DNA of 64,000 nt. Origin: Pseudomonas kielensis (lineage in GTDB: Bacteria; Pseudomonadota; Gammaproteobacteria; Pseudomonadales; Pseudomonadaceae). Below are positions 25,600-34,406 of the stretch, in pieces. The notes beneath the pieces are model-generated. The model was given only the letters and a program-made list of their open reading frames with translations, ran no database searches and was not told the origin of the DNA. Location of the stretch: NCBI RefSeq assembly GCF_014236655.1, contig NZ_JACMYG010000016.1:1-64000 (forward strand), read 5' to 3'. Position numbers and translations under genes: made by a program. Positions within the stretch are counted from its first letter, which is position 1; each line of letters begins with the position of its first letter.

Positions 25600-26367
25600 A
25601 TGTCCAAGACTCAGTTGTTCGACCTCGACGGCAAGATCGCGTTTGTCTCCGGTGCCAGCCGCGGTATCGGTGAAGCCATTGCCCGACTGCTGGCCCAGCA
25701 AGGTGCCCACGTGATCGTGTCGAGCCGCAAGCTCGAGGGGTGCCAGCACGTGGCTGACGCCATCATCGCCGACGGCGGCAAGGCCACTGCAATTGCTTGC
25801 CACATCGGGGAAATGGAGCAGATCAGCCAGGTCTTTGCCGGAATCCGCGAGCAGTTCGGGCGCCTGGACATCCTGGTCAACAACGCCGCCACCAACCCGC
25901 AGTTCTGCAACGTGCTGGACACGGACCTGGGCGCGTTCCAGAAAACCGTCGATGTGAATATCCGGGGTTATTTCTTCATGTCGGTGGAAGCCGGCAAGCT
26001 GATGCGCGAGAACGGGGGCGGCAGCATCATCAACGTGGCGTCGATCAACGGCGTCTCGCCAGGCATCTTCCAGGGCATCTACTCGGTGACCAAGGCCGCG
26101 GTGATCAACATGACCAAGGTTTTTGCCAAGGAATGCGCGCAGTTCGGCATTCGCTGCAACGCCCTGCTGCCGGGCCTGACCGACACCAAGTTCGCCTCGG
26201 CGCTGGTCAAGAACGACGCGATCCTCAACACCGCGCTGCAACAGATTCCGCTCAAGCGCGTGGCTGCGCCGAGTGAAATGGCGGGCGCGGTGCTGTACCT
26301 AGCGAGCGATGCGTCCAGCTACACCACCGGGGTTTCGCTGAATGTGGATGGGGGGTTTCTGTCTTGA
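25600..26367 (+). CDS. short-chain dehydrogenase/reductase
   Basis: A 255-residue classical SDR. The cofactor motif is SGASRGIGEA (residues 17-26), NNAA lies near residue 102, catalytic Ser is in NVASINGVSPG and Tyr/Lys in YSVTK (YxxxK). The C-terminus NVDGGFLS is typical. It probably oxidises a 3-hydroxyacyl or similar alcohol with NAD(P). It follows the phosphotransferase gene by 38 bp with its own ribosome-binding site (AAGGAAA) and is likely in the same transcript. Confidence 0.9.
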   Translation: MSKTQLFDLDGKIAFVSGASRGIGEAIARLLAQQGAHVIVSSRKLEGCQHVADAIIADGGKATAIACHIGEMEQISQVFAGIREQFGRLDILVNNAATNPQFCNVLDTDLGAFQKTVDVNIRGYFFMSVEAGKLMRENGGGSIINVASINGVSPGIFQGIYSVTKAAVINMTKVFAKECAQFGIRCNALLPGLTDTKFASALVKNDAILNTALQQIPLKRVAAPSEMAGAVLYLASDASSYTTGVSLNVDGGFLS

Positions 26368-26485
26368 TTTGATCTTTTGATCTTGGGTTTTTGGGCATAT
26401 CCGTTGGTGGGGTCAGGCCGGGCGAGGCGGCCTACTCGTCAAACGTGCGCAGGACTGTTTGCTTGAGCTCCAACGGGGGGGCGTA

Positions 26486-27919
26486 TCAGCCCCCCTGCAC
26501 CAACCGCCGCGCCAGCGCCTTGGCCTGGCTGGCCACATCTGTCACTGCGGTACTTTCCCACCACATGCCCCGCAAGGGTGGCCCCATGGCGAACAGCCGT
26601 CGGGCGACCCGGCCCTGGGCGTCGATCACAGCCCCATCGGCTCGCGCGGCAATTCCCAGCGCCAGCGGCCCCGGCTGGATCAAGCCACGGGCCAGCAACT
26701 GCTGGGGCAGTGGCCGGGCAACCCGGCGCCAGTCGTATTCGATGCCACTGGAGTTGATCAAGGCATCACCGCTGACCACCGTCACCTCAGACTCGCCGCG
26801 CCGCCGAAGCGCCAGGCAGAGCCGACCCTCGTGTGCCGGCAGCAGGCCCTTGAAGGACGCCGCGTGAATCCGCAGCCGTCCCTCTTCATGCAGGCGGGCC
26901 ACCAACTGGGCGCTCAGCGGTGGCGAACGATGGTGATGGCTTTCCCACCAGGGCCGCACATGGCGTACGAACTGTCGACGCTGCAGGTCCGTGGCCTGGC
27001 TCCACAAGCGCGCGATATGGGCGCGCACGGTGTCCAGCGGGGCTTGCCAGTCGATACCCTGGGCCTGCGCCGCCCGGCATTGGCGGCGCAGCTCACGAAG
27101 CAGCTGTCGGGGGCTGCGGATCTCCGGATCCAGGGCCAGGAAATCCACCCATTCCGGCGGTTGCCGGCGCACATGGGGTAACAGGCCGTGACGGGAGAAC
27201 ACTTCGATTGGACCGCGGTGGCCAGCCTGCTCCAACGAGACCACGGCATCGACCATGGTCAGGCCGGAGCCGATGATCATCACCGTCGCTTGCGGATCGA
27301 GTCGCGCCATGGTCGCCACGTCCCAAGGATCGAGGGCCGCGGCGTTGACCCCGCTGGAGTGGGTTTGCCGCGTTCTCGCCGCCGGGAACATGCCGGTGGC
27401 CAGCACCGCAAACTCCCCCCGTAGCCGACTGCCGTCGCTCAAGGTCAACCAGGCGGCCTGGGCATCGACCTGCAGATCCACCACTTCGCCGCGTACGTGC
27501 TCGACGCTCGAGCCCTGCCGGGCACCCTGCTCCTGGGCTTGCGCCAGACGTTGTTGCACATAGACCCCGAACAACCCCCGAGGCGGGAACAACTCGGCGA
27601 CCGGCACCGCTTGCTCTGCCGATTCCGGCCAGCCACCGGCGGCGATGAAGGCGCTCAGCCATTGGCTCAGGTCATCGGCATTGTCCGGATCAACGCTCAT
27701 CCGCGCCGCGTTGCCATTGAGGGTATGGCCCAGTTCGACGGCGCTGTAGGCCTCGCCACGGCCCAGTTCGGCGCGCGGTTCGATCACCAGCACCCGGCGC
27801 TGGCCCGGCAGGCGCAGCAACTGCGCGGCCAGCAGTGCACCACTCAAGCCACCACCGACGATCAGGATATCGGCGCTACGGACATCCGAGGGTGTTTGCT
27901 CGCAGGGAATCTCGCTCAT
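26486..27919 (-). CDS. FAD/NAD(P)-binding protein (NAD_binding_9 family)
   Basis: A 477-residue flavoprotein-like protein. The N-terminal Rossmann motif ILIVGGGLSGALLAAQLL (residues 19-36) binds FAD. A second nucleotide-binding stretch is MIIGSGLTMVDAVVSLEQAG near residue 215. It resembles the group often annotated as hydroxyacylglutathione-like or siderophore-oxygenase-like FAD proteins, whose reaction is not established. The stop codon lies in the loop of a GGGGGGC/GCCCCCC hairpin (26476-26495). It sits 63 bp downstream of a cupin-XRE regulator in the same direction, so that regulator probably controls it. Confidence 0.78.
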   Translation of the reverse strand: MSEIPCEQTPSDVRSADILIVGGGLSGALLAAQLLRLPGQRRVLVIEPRAELGRGEAYSAVELGHTLNGNAARMSVDPDNADDLSQWLSAFIAAGGWPESAEQAVPVAELFPPRGLFGVYVQQRLAQAQEQGARQGSSVEHVRGEVVDLQVDAQAAWLTLSDGSRLRGEFAVLATGMFPAARTRQTHSSGVNAAALDPWDVATMARLDPQATVMIIGSGLTMVDAVVSLEQAGHRGPIEVFSRHGLLPHVRRQPPEWVDFLALDPEIRSPRQLLRELRRQCRAAQAQGIDWQAPLDTVRAHIARLWSQATDLQRRQFVRHVRPWWESHHHRSPPLSAQLVARLHEEGRLRIHAASFKGLLPAHEGRLCLALRRRGESEVTVVSGDALINSSGIEYDWRRVARPLPQQLLARGLIQPGPLALGIAARADGAVIDAQGRVARRLFAMGPPLRGMWWESTAVTDVASQAKALARRLVQGG

Positions 27920-27982
27920 GAATTTCTCATAATTATTTTTAATTCAATGATTTAGATGTCTTTTAGAGAATCTTAATGAGGT

Positions 27983-28558
27983 TCAGATCACCACATTACG
28001 GACAAACCTGACAGCCACAGCGCCATCGTTGCGATAGGCGTGAGTGCAGTTGCTGGCAAAACTGATGAACTCACCGCTCGACAATACCCGCTCTTCATCG
28101 CCGAGCACTACCGTCAGGCAACCCTCGAAGACATACACCTGTTCACTCCAGCCGTCGGCATCGGCTTCCGACAGATAGTTCTCGCCGGGCTCAAGCCGCC
28201 ATTGCCAAAGCTCCACCTCACGGCTGGCGCTGGCCTTGGCCAGCAACACCGCTTGGCTGCCGGGGATTGCACCGGCCCAGGCCAGCTCGTTGATGCGACT
28301 GGGGTCACGGGCGTCGGGGGCCTGGATCAAGTCGCTGAAGGCCACGTCCAGCGCTTCGGCGACCCGGTCGAGCGTGGTCAGGCTGACGTTCTTCTCGCCA
28401 GCCTCGATAGCCACCAACATCCGTCGACTGACCCCGGACTTTTCTGCCAGCGCACTCTGGCTGAGTTCGGCGGCATGGCGCAGGCGGCGGACGTTTTGAC
28501 TGACGTGTTGCAGGACGGAGGCGCGTTGGCCGTTGTCTTTGTGCACTATATTGCTCAC
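27983..28558 (-). CDS. XRE-family regulator with C-terminal cupin domain
   Basis: A 191-residue one-component regulator. Residues ~16-75 are a helix-turn-helix (VRRLRHAAELSQSALAEKSG, then VSRRMLVAIEAG) and ~110-188 a cupin barrel (EPGENYLSEADADGWSEQVY, then VLSSGEFISFASNCTHAYRN) that should bind a small ligand. The start is the GTG at 28558; no good ribosome-binding site precedes it. A 12-bp palindrome 14-25 nt upstream overlaps a TATACT -10-like box, suggesting autoregulation and a very short or absent leader. The downstream FAD/NAD(P)-binding gene is the obvious target. Confidence 0.88.
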   Translation of the reverse strand: MSNIVHKDNGQRASVLQHVSQNVRRLRHAAELSQSALAEKSGVSRRMLVAIEAGEKNVSLTTLDRVAEALDVAFSDLIQAPDARDPSRINELAWAGAIPGSQAVLLAKASASREVELWQWRLEPGENYLSEADADGWSEQVYVFEGCLTVVLGDEERVLSSGEFISFASNCTHAYRNDGAVAVRFVRNVVI

Positions 28559-28571
28559 TTGTATGGATTGC

Positions 28572-28583
28572 GCAGTATACTGC
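28572..28583. promoter_or_regulatory. palindrome overlapping the promoter of the cupin-XRE gene
   Basis: GCAGTATACTGC is a perfect 12-bp palindrome; on the minus strand its centre provides TATACT, a good -10 box, only 17-22 nt before the GTG start. A repressor bound here would block transcription. Confidence 0.5.
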
Positions 28584-28700
28584 CCAACTGCCGACGCATT
28601 GTGCGTCCCACCCAGGTAGTGCGCAAGACCATCACGTCGGCCCCCCCTTGCAAACCCTCATCCCTGCGCCTGCGTTCAAGCAAGGCCGGTACCCCGAGCC

Positions 28701-28839
28701 TAAGCGAGGGGCCGAACGCTTGGGGCAAGCGTTTTTTTGGTTGCTTTTTTGCTGGGCCGGCACTCCGGCGTTTGTAAAAAAGTGACCCGCCGTCAGGGCG
28801 CAACCCTAAGTAGCCGTTACCGCAGCAACGGATATGTAC
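28701..28839 (+). repeat. dispersed Pseudomonas intergenic repeat, copy B
   Basis: This copy has the same block order as 13-125 and 54948-55076: (T)AGCGAGGGGCCG, a T-rich tract, CCGGCACTCCGG, AAAAAGTGACCCGCCGTCAG, GCCGTTACCGCAGCAACGG and GATATGTAC. CCGTT/AACGG and CGCC/GGCG make small hairpins; read on the minus strand the second is followed by a run of six Ts. It fills much of the 418-bp gap between the cupin-XRE gene and mrpA. Confidence 0.75.
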
Positions 28840-28895
28840 ACATACCCACCCACCACCGAAACAATGATAAACAGGCAAATTCAGTCTAACTTGTA

Positions 28896-28927
28896 GGATC
28901 CTGCCACAGCTTGGCAGTTGGTGATCC
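28896..28927 (+). promoter_or_regulatory. inverted repeat in the mrpA leader
   Basis: GGATC-CTGCCA-CAGCT-TGGCAG-TTGGT-GATCC is an outer 5-bp and inner 6-bp stem ending 49 nt before the mrpA start. It could be a leader hairpin or an operator; no known consensus is recognised. Confidence 0.4.
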
Positions 28928-28976
28928 GGGCCTCGGCAAGTATGATCCTTCACAAACTTGCGCAGAATAGAAGCCT

Positions 28977-31895
28977 ATGTCCCTGATAGTTCTACTGCTT
29001 CTGCCATTTATTGGCAGCTGTCTGGCGGCTTTGCTGCCCCACAACGCACGTAATGCTGAATCGATTCTCGCTGGACTGGTCGCCCTCGTCGGCACCATCC
29101 AGGTAGCCTTGCTGTACCCGCAAATCGCCGACGGCGGCGTGATTCGCGAAGAATTTTCCTGGCTGCCCAGCCTCGGCTTGAACTTCGTCCTGCGCATGGA
29201 CGGGTTCGCCTGGCTGTTCTCCATGCTGGTGCTGGGCATCGGCACGCTGGTGTCGCTGTACGCCCGTTACTACATGTCGCCCGAAGACCCGGTGCCGCGC
29301 TTCTTCGCGTTTTTCCTGGCGTTCATGGGGGCCATGCTCGGGTTGGTGATCTCCGGCAACCTGATTCAAATGGTGTTCTTCTGGGAACTGACCAGCCTCT
29401 TCTCATTCCTGTTGATCGGCTATTGGCACCATCGCGCCGACGCCCGCCGAGGCGCCTACATGGCGTTGATGGTGACCGGTGCCGGTGGATTGTGCCTGCT
29501 GGCGGGGGTCATGCTGCTTGGCCATGTCGTCGGCAGCTACGACCTTGACCAGGTCCTGGCCGCCGGCGATCTGATTCGTGCCCACGCGCTCTACCCCATC
29601 CTGTTACCCCTGATCCTGATCGGCGCCTTGAGCAAAAGCGCGCAGTTCCCGTTCCACTTCTGGCTTCCCCACGCCATGGCCGCACCGACACCGGTCTCGG
29701 CCTACCTGCACTCGGCAACCATGGTCAAGGCCGGCGTCTTCCTGCTGGCGCGCTTGTGGCCGTCGCTGTCGGGCAGTGAAGAATGGTTCTACATCGTCAG
29801 CGGCGCCGGGGCCTGCACCCTGCTGCTCGGCGCCTACTGCGCCATGTTCCAGAACGACCTCAAGGGCCTGCTGGCCTACTCGACCATCAGCCACCTGGGC
29901 CTGATCACCCTGCTGCTCGGCCTGAACAGTCCGCTGGCGGCAGTGGCGGCGGTGTTCCACATTCTCAACCACGCCACCTTCAAGGCCTCGCTGTTCATGG
30001 CCGCGGGGATCATCGACCACGAAAGTGGCACCCGTGACATCCGCAAGCTCAGCGGCCTGATCCGCCTGATCCCGTTCACCGCCACCCTGGCCATGGTCGC
30101 CAGCGCCTCGATGGCCGGCGTGCCGTTGCTCAACGGGTTTCTCTCCAAAGAGATGTTCTTCGCCGAAACGGTGTTCATCAATGCCACCGCCTGGGTCGAG
30201 ACCAGCCTGCCGATCATCGCGACCATCGCCGGCACCTTCAGTGTTGCCTACTCCCTGCGCTTCACCGTCGACGTGTTCTTCGGCCCGACCGCCACCGACC
30301 TGCCCCATACCCCCCACGAGCCTCCGCGCTGGATGCGGGCGCCGGTCGAGTTGCTGGTGTTCACCTGCCTGGTGGTGGGGATTTTCCCGGCCCAGGTGGT
30401 CGGCCCGCTACTGTCCGCTGCCGCCTTGCCGGTCGTCGGCGGCACCTTGCCCGAGTACAGCCTGGCGATCTGGCACGGCCTCAACGCGCCGATGATCATG
30501 AGCCTGATCGCCATGTCCTGCGGCATCGTTCTCTATCTGCTGCTGCGCAACCAGTTCAAGCACGGGCGCTTCAAGTACCCGCCGCTGATAGGCCGGTTCA
30601 ACGGCAAGCGCCTGTTCGAACGCAGCCTGGTGGTGATGATGCGCCTGGCCCGCCGCCTGGAGCGACGGATCAGCACCAAGCGTCTGCAGGCACAACTGTT
30701 CCTGCTGGTGCTGGCGGCAGTGCTGGCCGGACTGATCCCGATGCTGGGCAGCGGTATCAGTTGGGGCGACCGGCCGAAGATCCCGGGGTCGATTGTCTTC
30801 GTCACCCTGTGGCTGCTGGCGATTGTCTGCGCCCTCGGCGCCGCCTGGCAGGCCAAGTACCACCGTCTTGCCGCCCTGACCATGGTCAGTGTCTGCGGCC
30901 TGATGACCTGCATCACCTTCGTCTGGTTCTCGGCCCCGGACCTGGCCCTGACCCAACTGGTGGTCGAGGTGGTGACCACGGTACTGATCCTGCTGGGCCT
31001 GCGCTGGTTGCCACGGCGGATCGAGGACGTCTCGCCACTGCCGGGCAGCGAAGCCCGGGCCAAGGTCCGCCGCCTGCGCGACTTGCTGCTGTCGATCGCG
31101 GTCGGTGTCGGCATGGCGCTGCTGTCCTATGCCATGCTGACCCGCCAGACACCCAACGACATTTCCTCGTTCTACCTAAGCCGCGCCTTGCCCGAAGGCG
31201 GCGGCAGCAATGTGGTGAACGTGATGCTGGTGGACTTCCGCGGTTTCGACACCCTGGGTGAAATCACCGTGCTGGCGGCCGTGGCGCTGACCGTGTTCGC
31301 CTTGCTGCGACGCTTCCGCCCTCCCAAGGAAAGCATGCAACTGCCGGCGCAACAGCGCCTGCTGGCACCCGATGTGGTCACCGACCTGGTCAACCCGCGC
31401 CATGCCAGCGACACCGCCCTGGGCTTCATGATGGTCCCGGCCGTGCTGGTGCGCCTGTTGCTGCCGATTGCCCTGGTAGTCTCGTTCTACCTGTTCATGC
31501 GCGGGCACAACCAGCCTGGCGGCGGCTTTGTCGCCGGCCTGGTGATGTCGGTGGCGTTCATCCTGCAGTACATGGTGGCCGGCACCCAATGGGTGGAGGC
31601 ACAGATGAGCCTGCGTCCCTTGCGCTGGATGGGCACCGGGCTGTTGTTCGCCAGCGTCACCGGCCTCGGTGCCATGGTGGTCGGCTATCCGTTCCTGACC
31701 ACCCATACCTGGCACTTCAGCTTGCCACTGCTGGGTGACATCCATATCGCCAGCGCGCTGTTCTTCGACGTCGGCGTGTATGCCGTGGTGGTCGGTTCGA
31801 CCCTGTTGATCCTGACGGCCCTGGCGCACCAATCGGTGCGTGGCCACAAGCCGAGCAGCCAGCCCAAACCCATTGCCAAGCCAGGAGCTGCCTGA
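28977..31895 (+). CDS. mrpA: Mrp-type Na+(K+)/H+ antiporter subunit A (A-B fusion)
   Basis: Largest subunit of the multi-protein antiporter, 972 residues. Residues ~1-750 are the MrpA/NuoL-like part with about 16-20 helices and the proton-path acidic residue in MVFFWELTSLFSFLLIGY. Conserved histidines/lysines are seen in KSAQFPFHFWLPHAMAAPTPVSAYLHSATMVKAG. The C-terminal ~150 residues (MMVPAVLVRLLLPIALVVSF, PGGGFVAGLVM) correspond to subunit MrpB, fused as in other Pseudomonas Mrp (Sha/Pha) systems. The complex exports Na+, K+ or Li+ in exchange for protons and is needed for salt and alkali tolerance. Its TGA shares a base with the mrpC ATG. Confidence 0.95.
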   Translation: MSLIVLLLLPFIGSCLAALLPHNARNAESILAGLVALVGTIQVALLYPQIADGGVIREEFSWLPSLGLNFVLRMDGFAWLFSMLVLGIGTLVSLYARYYMSPEDPVPRFFAFFLAFMGAMLGLVISGNLIQMVFFWELTSLFSFLLIGYWHHRADARRGAYMALMVTGAGGLCLLAGVMLLGHVVGSYDLDQVLAAGDLIRAHALYPILLPLILIGALSKSAQFPFHFWLPHAMAAPTPVSAYLHSATMVKAGVFLLARLWPSLSGSEEWFYIVSGAGACTLLLGAYCAMFQNDLKGLLAYSTISHLGLITLLLGLNSPLAAVAAVFHILNHATFKASLFMAAGIIDHESGTRDIRKLSGLIRLIPFTATLAMVASASMAGVPLLNGFLSKEMFFAETVFINATAWVETSLPIIATIAGTFSVAYSLRFTVDVFFGPTATDLPHTPHEPPRWMRAPVELLVFTCLVVGIFPAQVVGPLLSAAALPVVGGTLPEYSLAIWHGLNAPMIMSLIAMSCGIVLYLLLRNQFKHGRFKYPPLIGRFNGKRLFERSLVVMMRLARRLERRISTKRLQAQLFLLVLAAVLAGLIPMLGSGISWGDRPKIPGSIVFVTLWLLAIVCALGAAWQAKYHRLAALTMVSVCGLMTCITFVWFSAPDLALTQLVVEVVTTVLILLGLRWLPRRIEDVSPLPGSEARAKVRRLRDLLLSIAVGVGMALLSYAMLTRQTPNDISSFYLSRALPEGGGSNVVNVMLVDFRGFDTLGEITVLAAVALTVFALLRRFRPPKESMQLPAQQRLLAPDVVTDLVNPRHASDTALGFMMVPAVLVRLLLPIALVVSFYLFMRGHNQPGGGFVAGLVMSVAFILQYMVAGTQWVEAQMSLRPLRWMGTGLLFASVTGLGAMVVGYPFLTTHTWHFSLPLLGDIHIASALFFDVGVYAVVVGSTLLILTALAHQSVRGHKPSSQPKPIAKPGAA

Positions 31896-32239
31896 TGGAA
31901 GAAGTCATCGCAATTGCCATCGGCGTACTGGCGGCCTCCGGGGTCTGGCTGGTACTGCGTCCGCGGACCTTCCAGGTGGTGATGGGCCTGTGCCTGCTGT
32001 CCTACGGGGTCAACCTGTTCATCTTCAGCATGGGCAGCCTGTTTATCGGCAAGGAGCCGATCATCAAGGACGGCGTGCCCCAGGACCTGCTGAACTACAC
32101 CGATCCCCTGCCCCAGGCACTGGTGCTGACCGCCATTGTCATCAGTTTTGCCATGACCGCGCTGTTCCTGGTGGTGCTGCTGGCATCCCGGGGCCTGACC
32201 GGCACCGACCATGTCGATGGCCGGGAGCCTAAAGAATGA
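31895..32239 (+). CDS. mrpC: Mrp antiporter subunit C
   Basis: A 114-residue NuoK-like membrane protein with three helices (residues ~4-24, 28-50 and 73-98). PQALVLTAIVISFAMTALF is the conserved third helix. The start shares one base with the mrpA stop (TGATG) and the stop overlaps the mrpD start by four bases, showing coupled translation of the operon. Confidence 0.93.
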   Translation: MEEVIAIAIGVLAASGVWLVLRPRTFQVVMGLCLLSYGVNLFIFSMGSLFIGKEPIIKDGVPQDLLNYTDPLPQALVLTAIVISFAMTALFLVVLLASRGLTGTDHVDGREPKE

Positions 32240-33921
32240 ACTGGATGCAACATCTGATCGCCGCCCCCATTCTCCTGCCGCTGCTGACGGCGGCCTTGAT
32301 GCTGCTTCTGGGCGAAAAGCACCGTCCGCTCAAGGCCCGGCTGAACCTGTTCTCGAGTCTGATCGGTCTGGGGATCTCGGTGATGCTGCTGTACTGGACC
32401 CAGCAACAGGGCGTGCCCAACTCCATCGGCGTGTACCTGCCCGGCAACTGGCCAGTGCCGTTCGGCATCGTGCTGGTGGTCGATCGCCTGTCGGCCTTGA
32501 TGCTGGTCCTGACCGGGATCATCGGCGTCAGCGCCCTGCTGTTCGCCATGGCGCGCTGGGACGGGGCCGGGGCCAGTTTCCATGCGCTGTTCCAGATTCA
32601 ACTGATGGGCCTGTACGGCGCCTTCCTGACGGCCGACCTATTCAACCTGTTCGTGTTCTTCGAAGTGCTGCTGGCGGCCTCCTATGGCCTGATGCTGCAC
32701 GGCTCGGGCCGCACCCGGGTGTCCGCGGGCCTGCACTACATCTCGATCAACCTGCTGGCGTCCTCGTTGTTCCTGATTGGCGCGGCGCTGATCTACGGCG
32801 TCACCGGCACCCTGAACATGGCCGACCTGGCACTGAAGATTCCCCTGGTGCCCGAAGCCGATCGCGGCCTGCTGCATGCCGGCGCGGCGATCCTCGCGGT
32901 GGCGTTCCTGGCCAAGGCCGGGATGTGGCCACTGAACTTCTGGCTGGTGCCGGCCTACTCCTCGGCCAGCGCGCCGGTGGCGGCAATGTTCGCGATCATG
33001 ACCAAGGTCGGCGTCTACACCCTGCTGCGCCTGTGGACCCTGCTGTTTTCCGGGCAGGCCGGCGCCTCGGCGTATTTCGGCGGTGACTGGCTGATCTACG
33101 GCGGCATGGCGACCATTGTCTGCGCGGCGCTGGCGATCCTCTCCGCGCGCCGCCTGGAACGCATGGCCAGCCTGAGCATCCTGGTCTCGGCCGGCATCCT
33201 GCTGTCGGCCATCGGCTTTGCCCAGCCGAACCTGGTGGCCGCGGCGCTGTTCTATCTGGTCAGCTCGACCCTGGCCCTCAGTGCGCTGTTTCTCCTGGCA
33301 GAGCTGATCGAGCGCTCGCGCACGGCGGTGGAAATCCCCCTGGACGATGAAGCCGAAGCCCTGCCGCGTCCACTGGGCGCGAGCCCGCCGACCAAGGGCA
33401 TCAACCTCGACGACGAACAGCAAGCCGTGGTCGGCCAGGTGATTCCCTGGACCATGGCCTTTCTCGGCCTCAGCTTCATTGCATGTGCCCTGCTGATCAT
33501 CGGCATGCCGCCGCTCTCGGGCTTTATCGGCAAGCTCAGCCTGCTCAGCGCCCTGCTCAACCCGCTGGGGCTCGGCGCGTCCTCGGGGCAGCCGGTGTCG
33601 ACCGCGGCCTGGTACCTGCTGGCGCTGCTGATCCTCTCCGGACTGGCCTCGCTGATCGCGTTCTCGCGCCTGGGCATCCAGCGCTTCTGGACCCCGGAAG
33701 AGCGCCAGCCACCGGTTCTGCGGCGCCTGGAATGCGTGCCGATCATCGCCTTGCTGGGCCTGAGCATCTTGCTGACCTTCAAGGCCGAACCGTTGATGCG
33801 TTTCACCCAGGCTGCCGCCAACACCCTGAACAATCCCGAGCAATACGTCATGGCCGTGCTCGGCACCCGCGCCGTGCCCAGCCCTGAAGCCCAGGCCGCC
33901 GCGCAGGAGGTGCAGCCATGA
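32236..33921 (+). CDS. mrpD: Mrp antiporter subunit D
   Basis: A 561-residue NuoM/NuoN-like subunit with about 14 helices. The helix with the conserved Glu is ADLFNLFVFFEVLLAASYGLML (near residue 140) and the proton-path Lys is in AFLAKAGMWPLNFWLVPAYSSASAPVAA (near residue 220). A hydrophilic insert of ~50 residues between late helices (residues ~360-400, rich in Asp/Glu) is cytoplasmic. Four-base overlaps join it to mrpC and mrpE. Confidence 0.95.
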   Translation: MNWMQHLIAAPILLPLLTAALMLLLGEKHRPLKARLNLFSSLIGLGISVMLLYWTQQQGVPNSIGVYLPGNWPVPFGIVLVVDRLSALMLVLTGIIGVSALLFAMARWDGAGASFHALFQIQLMGLYGAFLTADLFNLFVFFEVLLAASYGLMLHGSGRTRVSAGLHYISINLLASSLFLIGAALIYGVTGTLNMADLALKIPLVPEADRGLLHAGAAILAVAFLAKAGMWPLNFWLVPAYSSASAPVAAMFAIMTKVGVYTLLRLWTLLFSGQAGASAYFGGDWLIYGGMATIVCAALAILSARRLERMASLSILVSAGILLSAIGFAQPNLVAAALFYLVSSTLALSALFLLAELIERSRTAVEIPLDDEAEALPRPLGASPPTKGINLDDEQQAVVGQVIPWTMAFLGLSFIACALLIIGMPPLSGFIGKLSLLSALLNPLGLGASSGQPVSTAAWYLLALLILSGLASLIAFSRLGIQRFWTPEERQPPVLRRLECVPIIALLGLSILLTFKAEPLMRFTQAAANTLNNPEQYVMAVLGTRAVPSPEAQAAAQEVQP

Positions 33922-34406
33922 GGCGTCTGTTTCCGGCTCCCTGGTTATCCCTGGCGTTGTGGGTGCTGTGGCTGGTGCTGAACCTGTCGGTCAGCCCGGG
34001 CAACCTGCTGCTCGGCGCGCTGCTGGGCTTCTGTGCCCCACTGATGATGCGCAAGCTGCGCCCGCTACCGATCCGCATCCGCCGCCCGGGGGTGGTCCTG
34101 CGCCTGTTCCTGCTGGTGGGGCGTGACGTGCTGGGGTCGAACCTGGCTGTGGCCTGGAGCGTGCTGAACGCCAAGCGACGCCCGCCGCGCTCACGGTTCG
34201 TCAAGGTGCCGCTGGACCTGCGCGACGCCAACGGGCTGGCGGCGCTGTCGATGATCACCACGGTGGTTCCCGGCACGGTCTGGTCGGAACTGGCACTGGA
34301 TCGCAGCATCCTGCTGCTGCATGTGTTCGACCTGGATGACGAGGCGCAATTCATCGAGCACTTCAAGGCGACCTACGAGCGCCCCCTGATGGAGATCTTC
34401 GAATGA
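33918..34406 (+). CDS. mrpE: Mrp antiporter subunit E
   Basis: A 162-residue subunit with two to three N-terminal helices (residues ~10-45 and 58-80) and a cytoplasmic C-terminal domain. The family motif is visible as LSMITTVVPGTVWSEL with a following histidine (LLLHVFDLDDEAQFIEHFK). MrpE is not related to complex I and is required for full antiport. ATGA overlaps occur at both ends. Confidence 0.93.
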   Translation: MRRLFPAPWLSLALWVLWLVLNLSVSPGNLLLGALLGFCAPLMMRKLRPLPIRIRRPGVVLRLFLLVGRDVLGSNLAVAWSVLNAKRRPPRSRFVKVPLDLRDANGLAALSMITTVVPGTVWSELALDRSILLLHVFDLDDEAQFIEHFKATYERPLMEIFE

